Assembly (NCBI GenBank): GCA_001566295.1
Contig: KQ964252.1
Coordinates: 992,001 to 1,056,000 of the forward strand
Reading direction: 5' to 3'
Origin: Microdochium bolleyi
Lineage: Eukaryota > Ascomycota > Sordariomycetes > Xylariales > Microdochiaceae
Length of the DNA: 64,000 nucleotides
Notes under the pieces: model-generated
Told to the model about the DNA's origin: nothing
The model's input: only the letters and a program-made list of their open reading frames with translations
The model's database searches: none
In this document: positions 22,301 to 34,863 of the stretch, piece by piece
How the letters are laid out: each line of letters starts with the position of its first letter
Numbering within the stretch: the stretch's first letter is position 1
Made by a program: the position numbers and the translations under genes

Positions 22301-23774
22301 AGGCCACATTTTACTCTGCCAATTGGCCAAACCTTTCTAACTCATGGCTGCTCTAGTCACGCGCACGCCGCACACAACCCCGAAAACTGGACTCGTTTGC
22401 CCGCCGAGATGCGAGGTATCGTGAGTCGCGTCTTGACCGATCGTTTCTGGCAAGCTGGCATCTCTGAAGGCACCAAAGATGACTTCTATTCGCGCGTACT
22501 TGAGAAGAAGCACACCATCGAGGGTCTGGCGTCGACCATTCGCGGAGCTGTGCGCTTCGTGCGAGAGACATGCTACACCATCATCTATTGCATGACAAGG
22601 ATGGACATGCAATTTTACGGCTTCAGCGAACTGCCTGGACCATTAGCGCACGCACTTCTTGCAGACTCCTTCAGTCTCTCCGCGCATCAGCTCACGAACC
22701 TACTGAACCTCGTCCGGTATCTGGTCGACAATTGTCCGGTGACTCTACGAGAGCATTTCCTGCCGCCTGTTCTGGCTGCATGCTGCCAGCAGATGGACGC
22801 CAAGGTCAACTCGGAATGGGAAAGGATTCAACAGCAGCAAGGCGTCAAGACTGGCGGCGATGCTCTGACCGAGGAGATGAAGGCCGAAAGCATTCTGCGG
22901 CAGCTAACCTATACATCTGTCATGATGATCGCGGACTTCCTCGATCCCGCACGGACAAGTGAGTGCCTTTAAGAATTCCTATATGACACAAGGTATCACA
23001 ACTAACGAGAAGTTCCTAGACAAATCTGCCGACTCGTCAACATCCGACGACGATGCTACGAAACATCCTACTCTGCGGAGATTCTGTCTGATGCACTCAT
23101 CAATAGTTGAGCCGCTGCTAATGTTCTGCACGCATGTCATCGGTATGCGCGATAGCCGTTCTTGTGGCATCATGTTGCGCGTTTTCCGCTCGATAGTACC
23201 CGAATTCACCGTGACGGAAGACAGCCACAGAGGCGCCAACGGCCACAGCCACGACACGGCGCAGATACCAGCTGAAACCGCCTCGGTGATCCGCGAGTAC
23301 ATCTCATCCGACGTTATCAAAGCCTGTATCACTTCTATCCACGAGCCATACTTTGTGGACCTACAAAAGGAGCTGGCATCTCTGATTGCCACGATCGTTG
23401 TGTCTTATGTCCGCCTGACATCAACTCCTCGGGATGTTCTGCTTTCACTTCCAAGCATGAACCCAGGCGACGTCGACAAGACAATCGAGTACATGCTCAA
23501 GGAGACGACCGGTTCGCGAGCTCAGAGGGCTGCTATTCTCGATCTTCTCCGAGATCTCAAGGGCGTCAGTATCTCGGAGATGGGCAAGCTGAATAAGAGC
23601 GTTGGCCTGACGGCGAAGCCGGTCTCTTCGTCCAAGAGAGCCGGACATCGCACGAAGCTCGCGGCTCAATTCATGACGGCGCCTGCTACAGACAATGCGT
23701 CTGCGTTTAAGCCGGAGGGCCACCAGGATGGGACCGATAATCTCGAGGGTGTTGCTAATCTATTTGAGGGCTAG
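19332..23774 (+). CDS. MSN5: Karyopherin-beta exportin Msn5/exportin-5
   Basis: Eleven exons: 19332-20228, 20291-20479, 20544-21024, 21078-21214, 21270-21341, 21391-21615, 21666-21769, 21828-22086, 22155-22297, 22357-22958 and 23020-23774. They give 1287 aa. Msn5 exports phosphoproteins and tRNA with RanGTP. An importin-N-like start lies in the first 110 residues (QQRKDAQIFLEEVK, VVRHYALSLLEHAIKHRW). The Xpo1-like HEAT region follows, with marks such as LISFLGNYLDRR and FKSFIYLLLQVTQS. The C-terminal block includes RGAVRFVRETCYTI and ALREHF-like VTLREHFLPPVLAACCQQM. The exon 3/4 junction (phase 1) was placed at 21025-21077 using the CTGAC branch point and reads GFDMANYSKSS; this is the least certain junction. 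The tail is basic and hydrophilic. Confidence 0.9.
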
Positions 23775-24619
23775 CGACCCAGAAAGAAGCACACCAGTGC
23801 TGCGCGGCCTGGACACCACACTGGCAGCCAGACGCTCCACGGACGGTAACGGAGTTGAAAAAGCCTCAAAAAAGGCATGAGTTATGGGGGTGGCAATGCA
23901 TAGACTACTTGACAAGATAGATCCTGGTATCGTCAACAATGACAGTCATCCTGCTGGAGAAGCAAGGAAATCAATGAACAGACAACGGTTACCACGTCTG
24001 ACGACGACCGAAGTCCAATATTTACAACCCCGGCGGTGTGACCATTGAGCTGTTGAGCAGGAGCACAGCAAAGTATTCTGTGGCATGTTCAATAGTTGCT
24101 AGCATCACGTACTCTATCGAGGCTTGCTGAGGAAGTACCTTCCGGTCTGCGTGGCCCAGGAAGCAGGTGCGGCTCCTCCATGAAATGCTCCGCACAGCAT
24201 CGTCATGAGCCAAGGAGGCTAGGGACATCCCTGCCACTCAAGAGCTACCCCACCATAGGGCACAAGTCGCCCAAAGCTGCCCCAACCATGGATCAGCGCC
24301 CTCACCATCCCCATTCTCTCAACCTCGCCTTGAGAATGCGCAGTCAAGTGTGCCTGAGTCGTTGCTGGGCAAGGACTACCGCGCGCGGGACGGCATACCT
24401 TCAGCATCAATAGCCGCCGCGGCTCTCTCCCAATCCTCCCGCCCTTGGCAGCAATCAACAGCCAGGCGCAAACCGATTCTATCCACCACGACTTCACGAG
24501 CCAAACGACACCCAGGACCGACACCTCATGATCACGACGCTATTCCTGCCCTCACATGCTCGCTCGCGCATTCATTATGCCCAGGAGCATAGCCGCGGCA
24601 ATCTAAGAACGACAACACC
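23775..24619. other. MSN5-LDB17 intergenic region
   Basis: 845 bases; 3' flank of MSN5 and promoter of LDB17. Nothing else recognised. Confidence 0.45.
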
Positions 24620-26334
24620 ATGGACGACCCACAAACTCTATACACAATAGAGAGCGAGGAGCAGCTCTGGGATGGTCAGTAGTCACTGTATTGCCGAGGA
24701 CGGCCCCCGTCGAACCCATGGCTCAGATGTTAATGACCGCGTGGCCGACGCTATCAGAGATCCAACAGGTCGTGGAAAGGCAGTGCTCCGCCGACTCGCA
24801 CGAATCCATCGACGATGCCCTCCGCAACTGGCTCTACCTGGCTGCACGATGCCGCGAAGACTTCTCCCAGTCCGCCGACGATGTTGCGCTGTGCTCAGAG
24901 AAGCTCATGGCCGGCACTCTCTTCAATGCGAACCCAGAATACGTGCGGACACAGATAATATACAGCCTCTTGCAAGAAGACGACACCGCGCCGCTCTATG
25001 TCATCTCGACTTTCCTGCTGCTTGACGGGCGCAATGACGAGGGTACCTATCGCAAGATGGTGGCAGAGAGCTGCTTTTCGAGGCTACTCGAGCTTCTCAA
25101 GGGCCGCAAGGAGAGCGACCCGGGTCTACATCGATTACTGCTGGAGCTCATGTATGAAATGTCACGGATAGAGCAGCTGCGCTACGAAGATCTGCTGCAG
25201 GTCGACGATGGCTTTGTGGCGTACCTTTTTCAGCTCATTGAGGAGCTTTCGGACGACGTCCACGACCCTTACCATTACCCCATCATACGAGTTCTTGTAA
25301 GCGTCCCCGACTGCCACTACCTAGATCACTGCAGGAGAATACGCTGACAATACCGTTCGGCTCAGCTTGTCATGAACGAGCAATACATGGTGGCGTCCAC
25401 GACCGCCATCAGCGAGTCTGGAACTCCGCTGCCATCACTGACCAACAGGGTGGTCAAGTGCCTCAGCTTGTACGGCCCCATATACAGGACGTTTGGGGAG
25501 AACATCATTTTGCTGCTGAACCGCGAAACCGAGACATCGATGCAGCTGCTGATTCTAAAGCTGCTGTATCTGCTCTTCACTACGAAAGCAACATACGAAT
25601 ACTTCTACACCAATGACTTGCGCGTCTTGCTCGATGTCATCATTCGCAACTTACTGGATCTGCCTAATGAGCTCATGTCCCTGCGACACACATACTTACG
25701 AGTTTTGTACCCCTTGCTAGCTCACACGCAACTGAGCCATCCTCCACACTACAAGAAGGCCGAGATCAGCAAGACGATGAATTTGCTGGCAGGAGCTGGC
25801 AATTTCCACTTTGCGCCGGCTGACGAGACAACACTTAGGCTTGTGGACCGCGTGAACAAAGTCAAGTGGCTTGCAAGCGAAGGCTCTGGAGCGAGCGAGA
25901 TTGCTCGCAAATTTCTTGGCATTAGTCTCTCTCAGGACGCGTCTGCGAGCAACATCAGTGTCGTGGACGTGGCTGCCGTCATGGAGAAGCCTGGAGTGCA
26001 GACTCCGAGCCGTAAGGCAGACGCAGCGGAACAGGCTGGTGAGGAGGAGGCCGAGGCGGATCCAACGGCCGCGCCATCCCCAACGAAAGCTTATGCTACC
26101 GGCTCGTTGCGAAGACCGAAGAAGCCTCTACCCGAGCTACCGAAGCACAGGCACGGCAACCCCTGCGTCCCGTCAGTGCTCCTGAATGGGCCTGTAGCGA
26201 GTACCATTGCCAAGAAGCTGCCACCGAAAGCACCACCGCCACGGCGTGCCGGCCGGCTGAGGTCAAGCGTACCGTCACTGCCTGGGCCCGAGTCCCCGAC
26301 CGCGACGACGTCAAGTTCAGAGACGGCTTCTTGA
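24620..26334 (+). CDS. LDB17: Ldb17/Dip1 (SPIN90 leucine-rich domain) actin regulator
   Basis: Exons 24620-24674, 24758-25296 and 25366-26334 give 520 aa. The fission-yeast homologue Dip1 activates Arp2/3 without a pre-existing filament to seed actin patches; yeast Ldb17 regulates endocytic coat disassembly. The armadillo-like SPIN90 domain is clear. It includes YTIESEEQLWDEIQQVVE, LEKLMAGTLF-type and TQIIYSLLQEDD segments, LHRLLLELMYEMSRIE, and IRVLLVMNEQYM across intron 2. It also includes LRHTYLRVLYPLLAHTQL. The intron 1 acceptor at 24757 was chosen because only it restores frame and the LWDE junction. The C-terminus is a disordered tail with PKKPLPELPKHR, an SH3-ligand-like proline motif expected for Ldb17 binding of SH3 proteins. 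Confidence 0.88.
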
Positions 26335-29300
26335 GACGGGGCCCTTCCGTTACTTGTTTCCACCGAGTCGGGCTTCGCATTGATATCTTGTACGGATCTA
26401 AATAGTTCCTCGCACCTTCAGCATTGCGTGCCGCTCTATCGGTCTTCGCTTTTTTATCATAGCCCTCGGCCGCACATCACGGCGAGCGGGAGTTATTGGG
26501 TATGTGTTTTTCGGAGATTTCAATCCCTGCTGTTCCGGTCGGGCATAGGAGGGCGGCAGTGGCAGAGGAGATGTTCGCTGTTTTGGTGTACATTTCGGGC
26601 ATTGGTATGGCGTCAGGAGTGCTTGAATCGTATGGAGGCTCGCGACAGAATCTTTCGATGGGCTTCGTGGCATAGCATACAACATTATAGCATTCTGGTT
26701 CATTTCATCTCTTTCTCGCCGTGTGTTGTATTGCCCATCCGTGGGCGGTTCTTTCGCTGTGATGTGATCGGCCGTGAGAAGAAGCAACTGGTTCCCGTCT
26801 CCTCAAATTGAGTCCGTACGCCCACCTGTCCGTCTGTCCTAGCGAATTGCTCATTTTCCTCCAGTCTCTGCAATACCGATGCTCTCTCGACGAACCCTTG
26901 CCACATTCACAGTGGCCACGCGCGCGCGAGCGAGCCCGCCCTTTCGATCAAGCTACTGGACTGATCTTGGCGATGGAATTTCTTTTGCCACATACCAGAG
27001 ACACGCACTTCTATATCATCCCCGCCTCGACGCGGATGTCGAGTCAATGTAACGCCTTCAGAAGTATCTGGACAAGCAGGCCGTGTTCCGACTTGAAGCT
27101 ATTATTCTTTCCTGTCAAGAATACCTTGAATGGACAGGATTGTTCTTGCTGGGGACCTGGGACATTCATATAGCCGTGTACGCTCTCAAGCACAGCACTT
27201 CCATTCACGTACCTATCCATGCGTTCCCATTATGTGATGTAGCTTCCCGCAAACCCGGTGGTTGAGGCTGCACAAGATGGTGAGAACCGTGGAAGATGCA
27301 ATACTCGGTGAACCGAAATAGATTCTTGATGTACGAGATGGCACATCGAGGCCGCATCGGCACCAGTCTACACCAAATGGTGACGAAGACGCCCACGAAG
27401 CCGGCGGCGACAACGCCGATGACATCAGCCGTGAGCTTGTGCCCAAGCCTGCGGCCCGGTGTGTTCATGTAGTCCCTCGGGACTTCGGGTCAGGTACACG
27501 CCTGCCAGGCACACGCGTTATTATGATCCACGCGGCCGCCTGCATAGCAAGCGGGACGCACAGTTGGCGGAGACCGACCAGACCGGTGACTACTTCATCC
27601 ACTGCACACGGAAAGCCTGCGAGGACTCCGCCCGCAGAGCCGGAGCTAACGAGTCATCCGCGCATATCGTTCTAATGTAGAAGCTTCATGCTGCCGCAAG
27701 TGTCACCCGGATGATAATACGCGACCACGCTGAGTCGAGGCAGAGTCAATCGATACAAGAGCCCGAAGTGACCTCGTGTTGACTGTTCAGCTGAATTGCA
27801 AGATGGCCGCCTGCCTCGACCACTCCGAAGACCATCTGGGCACGATAGAAAGATGCTGCGCGAACAAACAATGGTGGCGTCGAATCCATGGTCGGGTACC
27901 TGAAAGGGCTGTCTCCACCCTCGATCGAGCCTCGCAAGGAGGATGGCTTGCGCCCTTGGGGCACACCGGCATGAGGCTAAAAGGACGAACCCAAAGGTAA
28001 GGGGCCTCTTGCATCATCCGTTTCCGATGTACCTGGATGCCTACGGCTGAGTATGTGCGCCGCAGCAAAAGAGTTGGCGCCGCGGAAAGCATAAAATATC
28101 AGGCAAATGGTGCACAGCAAGCATTGTGGGGGATATTATTCCACAATTGGAGTGTCGACCATTATCGCGCTTGGCTGGAGATCTGCATTGAAGACTGTGA
28201 TCGATGCTCCCGAGGGTGGCAGCGCCAGATCGTTCCTGGGTGATGGGAGTCCGCATGGCTGGACTTGTGCCTGGCCTCACTCACCTTGACACGGCAGGTC
28301 GAGGACAGGGCGCTGTGATCCCTGCATGCTGTAGAAGCAGGTGATTTGGCATTGCAGATGGTTGCAGCAGCCCCGCTATCGGTTAGCTCTCTGTGGTTGA
28401 TGTTGCGGCGGCCACGGGCCATACCAGAGGGATGAAAGAAGGCCCCAGCCTGGATCTGACTAACGTTGTGAACTGCGACGCCGGCGGGCCAGCCAGAAAG
28501 GCGGTCTCTGAGACGTGCTGACAGTTGGGGGACACCACAGAGGCCAGGTGGTTGGGCACGGGGCGAGACGTGCAGGCATTCATTCGGCAGCACAACGTCC
28601 GGAGCGCAAGGGAGCAGCCAGGTTCAAGGGCCCAGCGCGGGATAGGGTTCCTGGTCTGGACCGTTGGTTGGCGGTGCCTATACTCCGTAGAGACCTGCTG
28701 GGGTGTTGGCTGTCGACAAAGTCGCTCGGCGACTGCTGGACCCAACACTGGAAGAAAAGAAGCTCGGCAATCACTTGGGCGTACATGTATTCCGAAGTGC
28801 ATCCAGGCAGGTAAATTGTACTCCGTACGCAGTGGAAGCCGGGAGGGGCAGCCCCGCCCCTAGAGGCTGTCAAGCAGTGGGGCATCCGTAGTCTGTGGAT
28901 GCAGGTGGCAGGAGCAGGTCAGGCCCCAGGCACGACTGGCGGACTGGACTGCTCCCCTGGCAGCACAGTCCACACGCCCGCTCTCTGCCCGCTACCAAGG
29001 TGGCGGTCAGGATGCTGCTTTTTATAGAAGGCGCCATCAACTGTCGAAGCCGCCGGTTCGGGCAAGCCGGCTTCATTCTCGGCTGGTGCGTGGTCACTCA
29101 CCACTCCGCAAGGTCCCGCTCCACAGCCTCAAACCCCCGGAGGTCCCAGACAGCGACGACGATGATGATGGCCCAGCAAGACATGGCTCCGGAGTACATG
29201 GCATGGGAAGCACGGCCGGACCTCAGCTGACCGACTCGCTGCATGTTGAACCTCCGTGCCTGGATGTCGGTGCCCCGAAGATGCAGCCCTTCCTTAGTCA

Positions 29301-31341
29301 TGGCGCCCGCCACGCAAACTCTCCATCTGAACTCTGTTGCAAAACGACGACGACACTCCCTGCGCAATGTGCACCTTGCATACAGTGGATGGAGCAGCGG
29401 CGCTGTCTGGTGCGAACCCAGACGAGCCGGGCAGCTTGAGACATCTGCAGCATGCCTCGAGTCTGGTCTCATCTTGAGTGGCTGACTCGAGACACCAGGC
29501 ATTCGCATCGTTGCATCGTCGCATGTCGCGTTGCATGCGCTCCCCTCGGGAGCGAGGGGACTGGCGGCCGGCGATTGGCTGCTGCATGTCGCGGTGCCGT
29601 CAGTGGTCACCCACACCTCGGCGTCCAGCGCCCAGCACCCAGCACCCACCGCGTCCGCCTCTCGTCGACGTCAGCAACGGCTCGTCAAGGTTCATCCCCA
29701 TGCTGCTTCCGGGCGCCGGCGGAGGGAGATGCTCGTGTGGCCGGCGCCTGGCGCATGTCCTGTGCCTGGCCCTGGGCCAGGACCAGAGAACCTCGAGGGG
29801 ATCAAGATGCCGCCGTGGGGCCCTGGCGACGATCGTCCCGGGTGACGCCCATCGCCGGTGCTGCGCTGCCCATGGATGGATCCATGGACCCATGGAGGGC
29901 CTCGATTCCCTGCCTGCCTGCCCCCGCCCGGCGCCCATCCTGCCAGGCACACAACTCGCGCTGCTGCAGGCGGGCGCTGCCAAGGATGTGCCTGTGACCA
30001 TGGGACTGTCCACATGTCGGGCCTTCGGGCGCTCTCTCCTGCCTCTGTGCTTGATGACAGCTCCATCCGTTGTCTGCCTACCCCATCCACGTCGTCATCC
30101 TGCAGTCACACACCCCTCCTCTCCAGGCCCAGTGCCTGTGTATTTGCCCACGACCCGACCTCTCGCGGCGGTACGCTCTTATCGCCCGCTGCCTCCTCCC
30201 GGGTGGTCCAGCCCGTTCGTCATCTTGCTGCGTGCGCTCCTGTCATTATTAGTATCTCTCGGGCCGTCGCCGTCGTCAGTGCGCGGGCAAGACTCACGTC
30301 GCCGTCCGATGTAGGTTTGGCTGCGCCGTCCGAACAGTGCCTGACCCAGTTTCTGTTCCCCCCCAGGCACACCACAAACAAGGCTGGCCCCAAGCAGGAC
30401 CAGCCACACTGGCGCCGTCCAACACCAGCTCTCCTCTAGTCTAGCAAATCACAGCGTTGGGCCTGAATGGTTATCCAGGTCCACCACAGTGGTTCGCTTG
30501 CTCCGGAGTCAGCTCGGCCAAGCCAAGGTCATGTCATGTCGTTGGCAAGTTCGCGGGACAAAGACTGCCCGACACCGACTGTCTTGCTGAGGTGAAAGTG
30601 TCGCGCCCGCAGCGCTCGTCGCAGGACCTGAAACGTCGCTGGCCGCTGTCACTGCGGGCGGCCACAGCTGTTTCTGACCTCAGCTGCAGCATTTGTCATC
30701 GGCTGTGCCTGTGTAGCGACGACGGAGGCGCGCGGTGCCCTCTCGCCCTGGTGCGTCAAAGTGCAGGTCAGGTCCATGTCTGACCCAAGTCAAGTCCGCC
30801 CTGGCCTGGCGTGGGTGTGGTGCGCGTGCAGAGTCCAGTGCCCACCCCCCGCCACCCGGAAACAAGGGGCAGCCCGGGTCTGCTAGACACCCTGTTCAAG
30901 CGTGTGCCTTTACGACTCACTACAGCTAGGCCCGCTGATCCATCCATCGCCGGCCAGCCGCAACGCAACACCACCACCACCACCACCACGCCCTGTCTCA
31001 CCTTCCTTCCCTCTCTCCCTCCTCTCCCACCTCTCTCGCGCGCTGCAGCCCAGCCCAGAGCACGACCTCGCAACTCGAAGTGTTGAGCGCCCGCCACGCC
31101 TGTCGAATAATCCCAGCACGCCAGTGGGAATCAGATAGAAACCGCCGGAGCCTTTCTCTGTCGTCTCACAACACCCCGGCTCTGTGGACTGACCCCGCCG
31201 TCGTCATCAGTCTCGTCCACACCAGCTCGAGCAGCCACCACCACCACCGCCGCCACCAAAGCACGCCTGGCCCACGACAGACCTCTGCGCACGAGGCCCT
31301 CTCTTCGCAGCAAGTCCGCGACGGTCATCGCGACCTCGGTG
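26335..31341. other. 5-kb stretch without a supported gene, upstream of the C2H2 factor
   Basis: Open frames of up to about 280 codons (for example 29478-30314) overlap frames on the other strand and show proline/arginine-rich out-of-frame composition. No splice-consistent gene or known family is visible. A small minus-strand frame at 27205-27468 has one hydrophobic segment (VIGVVAAGFVGVFVTIW) but is otherwise unrecognised. The final kilobase is pyrimidine-rich with CAC runs and is probably promoter and long 5' leader of the transcription factor gene. Confidence 0.45.
30969..30989. repeat. ACC trinucleotide run, about seven copies
   Basis: Uninterrupted ACC triplets within a pyrimidine-rich region about 370 bases before the C2H2 factor ATG; a second imperfect CAC run lies near 31233. 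Confidence 0.85.
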
Positions 31342-33408
31342 ATGGCGTCCACGTTCAAGCCGCTCAACACCAAGCACATGGCAGGCGAGCACAGAGACGA
31401 CGAAATGGCGACCTCACCAGCCACCCCGACCCCGACCAGGGCCACCTTCCACCAGCGCCCTCTGCCGTCATCGCCATTTCCTCAGGCCGTGCAGATCCCG
31501 GAAAGCATCGAGGAGCACAAAGAGTTACAGCACTCCGACAGCTCACAACATCGAAAATCTAGAGGTGATTCGGAGGACGCCGACATGGACGAGGATGGCC
31601 AGGGCTCTGATGGCTCTGACGACGAGAGCGTCAATGCCGACGGCACCCAGTCCGGCAAGAAGAAGAAGTCACAAAGGTTCTATTGCACAGACTATCCGCC
31701 CTGTAACCTCAGCTTCACGCGCAGCGAGCATCTGGCAAGGCATATCAGGTATGTGGCATGCGTGCACAGCAGCATTCGCAGTTCGCTGGATACGTCCTAA
31801 TGACAAGAATGCAGGAAACACACTGGAGAGCGGCCATTCCAGTGCCACTGCTCGCGCCGGTTCTCCCGCCTAGACAACCTCCGCCAACACGCCCAGACTG
31901 TACACGTGAATGAGGATATACCGATCGACTCCCTCGCCGCCACGGGCACACGCTTCCAGCGCCAGATCCGGACTGACCGAGTTCGCCAGCCGGGCAGAGC
32001 TCGCGCTTCAACTGCTGGCAGCGTCGGCGGTCCTGCACGAGGCCATGCCAAGTCTCTCTCCACATCTAACATTGGAAATATGGGATCTGCGTTTAGTGCT
32101 CGTGAAGATGTTCGTCGTCGACCAACACCACTCGTTATGGCTGACCCTAGATCCCGGCTGTCCTTCGAGCCTCACCCAGCCGCTCCTCCGGACGCAGCAT
32201 ACGGTTATCGACCAGTGTCTCCCAGCGACTTCAGCACACCCACTTCTGCGACCTTCTCCACTGGCCAGAGCAGCCCCCGATGGACGTCTACAATGGCTTC
32301 CCCGACCTCTTCCCACTCACGGGCACAAAGCATGTACACGCCAGGAAACCGCACCCCCGGTCGACGCCTCAGTGTTCCGTCGAGTGGAGGCATACCTTTT
32401 CAGTCGCCACACGGAGCTCCCCTTGGTCGGCCGCTCTTCGGACCCGGCCCTCACAACAGCTCTCATTCGGCAGTATTTTCGCCTACCAGTAGTGTCATGC
32501 CGTCGCCAACCGCATCGGCATTCTCGAGGCGCGACTCCATGTCTTCCAATGCCGACGACGCATGGCGGCGTAGAACTTGGCACCCCGATTCAAACAACTT
32601 CCAGAACAACAACAATCACAACACTGCGAATCCGGCCAGCCGCCTGAACAACGTCATGACTCCATCTCAAGCGCAAAGTTCAGTGACAGGACCTCCTCCT
32701 ATCGCCGCACCGACAGCAGGAGCGCAGAACTATGGAGTACGCCTACCGGGCATCGAGTCGTTTGATCCCATTCCGCACCGCCCAGTCTCCCCGCTGCGCC
32801 GAGAGCACTCTCCCATGATGGTCGACTCGGCACCGCATCCGGCAACACTACTACCGCCGGCCGATAACCTTGCCGATGAAAGACGCGACACAGTATCGTG
32901 GGACATGGGTCTTCACCGTGGCCTGACACGCCTCGACATCACGCAAAACCGACAGACGCCCCCTCGGGACGGTGCTAGCTCCTGGGCTCGTGATACGAGC
33001 CACGCCGTCAATGCTGAAGCTGACCGTGCAAGAACGTACTTGCCCTCAGTCAGGCCAGGAGAGCCAGCAGTTGTCATCAATGGGCCCCCGATGACGCCGG
33101 GTGGTCCGGGCAGAGGTTATCATCAACATACTATGTCTGCGCCGGCGTTTGCAAGTACTCGTGAGAAGCGGCGCGGGTGGTACAACGGGCCCGTCACCGT
33201 GCACAGTGAGGAGCCTGCCGGGAAGATCGCCCGGGTCGAGCGCATGGTTCATCCTAACGTTCACGCCTTCTCCGGCTTTCCGGCGAGAGAAGCTCCACCA
33301 CCCCCGACCACGATCCCGGAAGACGCAGCTGAGCGAGACAATATGATCCGACTACAAGCCCTTGTGGCAGTTGCGACGGGCGAAGGCAATGCGACCGCGG
33401 CTTACTAG
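31342..33408 (+). CDS. Two-finger C2H2 transcription factor
   Basis: Exons 31342-31748 and 31815-33408 give 666 aa. An acidic Asp/Glu/Ser segment (about 77-105) and a KKKK basic patch precede two adjacent fingers. Finger 1 uses C115, C121, H134 and H138 (C-x5-C-x12-H-x3-H) with the linker HTGERPF. Finger 2 uses C146, C148, H161 and H166, with only one residue between its cysteines. The intron splits the linker region, phase 2. After the fingers come VNEDIPIDSLAATGTRFQRQIRTDR and a long Ser/Pro/Thr/Asn-rich disordered region, ending NMIRLQALVAVATGEGNATAAY. The finger pair resembles yeast Usv1/Rgm1/Nsf1-type proteins with the SFTRSEHLARHIRKHTGE block. A nuclear regulator is expected; targets cannot be read from the sequence. 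Confidence 0.85.
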
Positions 33409-34863
33409 TCGCCTGCTACGCCCCGAGGCAACCGGGGCCGCAACATTCCACCGTTTAGTCGCCATCATTGCAGCCATGGCATCTTCGCGCTTTCACTGGA
33501 GCACGGCTTTTCGGAAGGCAAAGATTCGCACCGCTCCACATCCATCGTTAGAGCGCTTATGTTATGGCATGAGCAGCACCCTTCTCGCTCTTTGGAGTAG
33601 TAGAAGCATGCGAAGTCTGGCTCTAGACACCAGTGCCTTGGCCACTTGTCTTTGTTTCCCCTTTGTTTTGGCATCGGTTTCTGTCGTTCACATACGATTT
33701 TCCTATCTTACGATTGATGACACACTGTGATACCCCAATGATACTCTCCATTTGCAACAATGACGGAATATCTTGAGGCTGCGTTATGCCATGTTCGCTG
33801 TCAGATTTTCCCTGGTTTTCGTTTTATCCGTATCTCGCCAAGCACGCGACGGTGGGACATTCTCTGCTCAACATCTTTCACCATACCCTCTTTTACGGCG
33901 GTCTCTATTTCCTCCCTTGGATTCAAGTATGATTTATACCCCACTGAGCGGGCCGGCGAGCCAGGCAGGCGATGACTACATGAGCACGATTTTTCCTGTT
34001 GCGTTTTTGTTTTTGTTCTTGTCCCCATTCCGGGTTTCTGATACGAATTTATCATCTTCTCGTCATTTTGGGCGGGCATTGCTTTAACCCTGGCTCACAC
34101 TCCACTCTTCGATAGCGCACCAGCATACGGAGCACGTTGGAATTCCTGTTATGGTCTTGTCTTCTACAGGGAGGAGGAAGCGCGGGGAGGAGGGTGATTT
34201 GGCTGCCGAAATACAATGCTGGAGTTCTGAATTACTGGCGCCAGGGGCCATCATTTCCGTGAAGCGAGTGAAGTGAATGATTTCCCGTCCTGGGTATCTT
34301 TCTATGTCGGGAGTCAACATCGAACTCTCGCTAAAGAAGGCATATCGATGATTGAACTATTATGGTTTGAAGCATATCCTAGCCATCACAGGGGGATGGG
34401 GGGGGGGGGGGGGGGGGGGGGGGAGGGCAAGATGCCGAGCAGTGTGTCCGTGGACGACAGAAGGATGGGTGTTTCAACCTAGCCTCGCGAGCAAGAGTTA
34501 TTCCAGGGCAGAGAAAAGAAAGGTGTGGTAGTATCTTAAAGACTGTAAACAACAAGCCACCTGTTGGCCAGTGCTGCCAGCTGAGCCGCGACAGATACGT
34601 CTGCGTCCCCCGCGCACCAAGTTCCGGTCTTCCCGAGCCCAGCATTCCTCAGAACGATTGTATGTTATTTGGCCCCCCCTCCTCCTCCTCTTATCTCTCC
34701 AGTAAATAGTAAGTAGTAGTATGTATGCGGAAATCAATGCTACCCAGTAACGCCGAATATGTGTTTCCCCAACGACGACCTCAGACCATAGAGAGAGTGT
34801 GTGTTTGTATAAACGATGCTTTTTTCTGTATTGTCCCCCACATTATTCCGCAACCGTAAAAGC
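33409..34863. other. Convergent intergenic region with poly-G tract
   Basis: About 1.45 kb of 3' flanks between the C2H2 factor and the DUF2434 gene. It is T-rich in the first half and contains the G26 tract. No gene seen. Confidence 0.5.
34398..34423 (+). repeat. Homopolymer tract of 26 G
   Basis: Uninterrupted run of Gs preceded by GGGGGAT and followed by AGGG, in a convergent intergenic region. Run length may be affected by sequencing or assembly. Confidence 0.85.

Noticed and set aside
27205..27468. Small minus-strand frame with a hydrophobic segment
   Set aside because: One hydrophobic stretch is not enough; a second frame overlaps it and no homologous family is recognised.
29478..30314. 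Plus-strand open frame of 278 codons upstream of the C2H2 factor
   Set aside because: Arg/Pro/Ser-rich without blocks of conservation, and overlapped by frames in every other reading frame; absence of A/T-rich stop codons in GC-rich DNA explains its length.
14509..31341. Additional tRNA genes
   Set aside because: TTCGA-like T-loop sequences occur elsewhere but none is flanked by pairing T and acceptor stems; only 8538-8634 folds as a tRNA.
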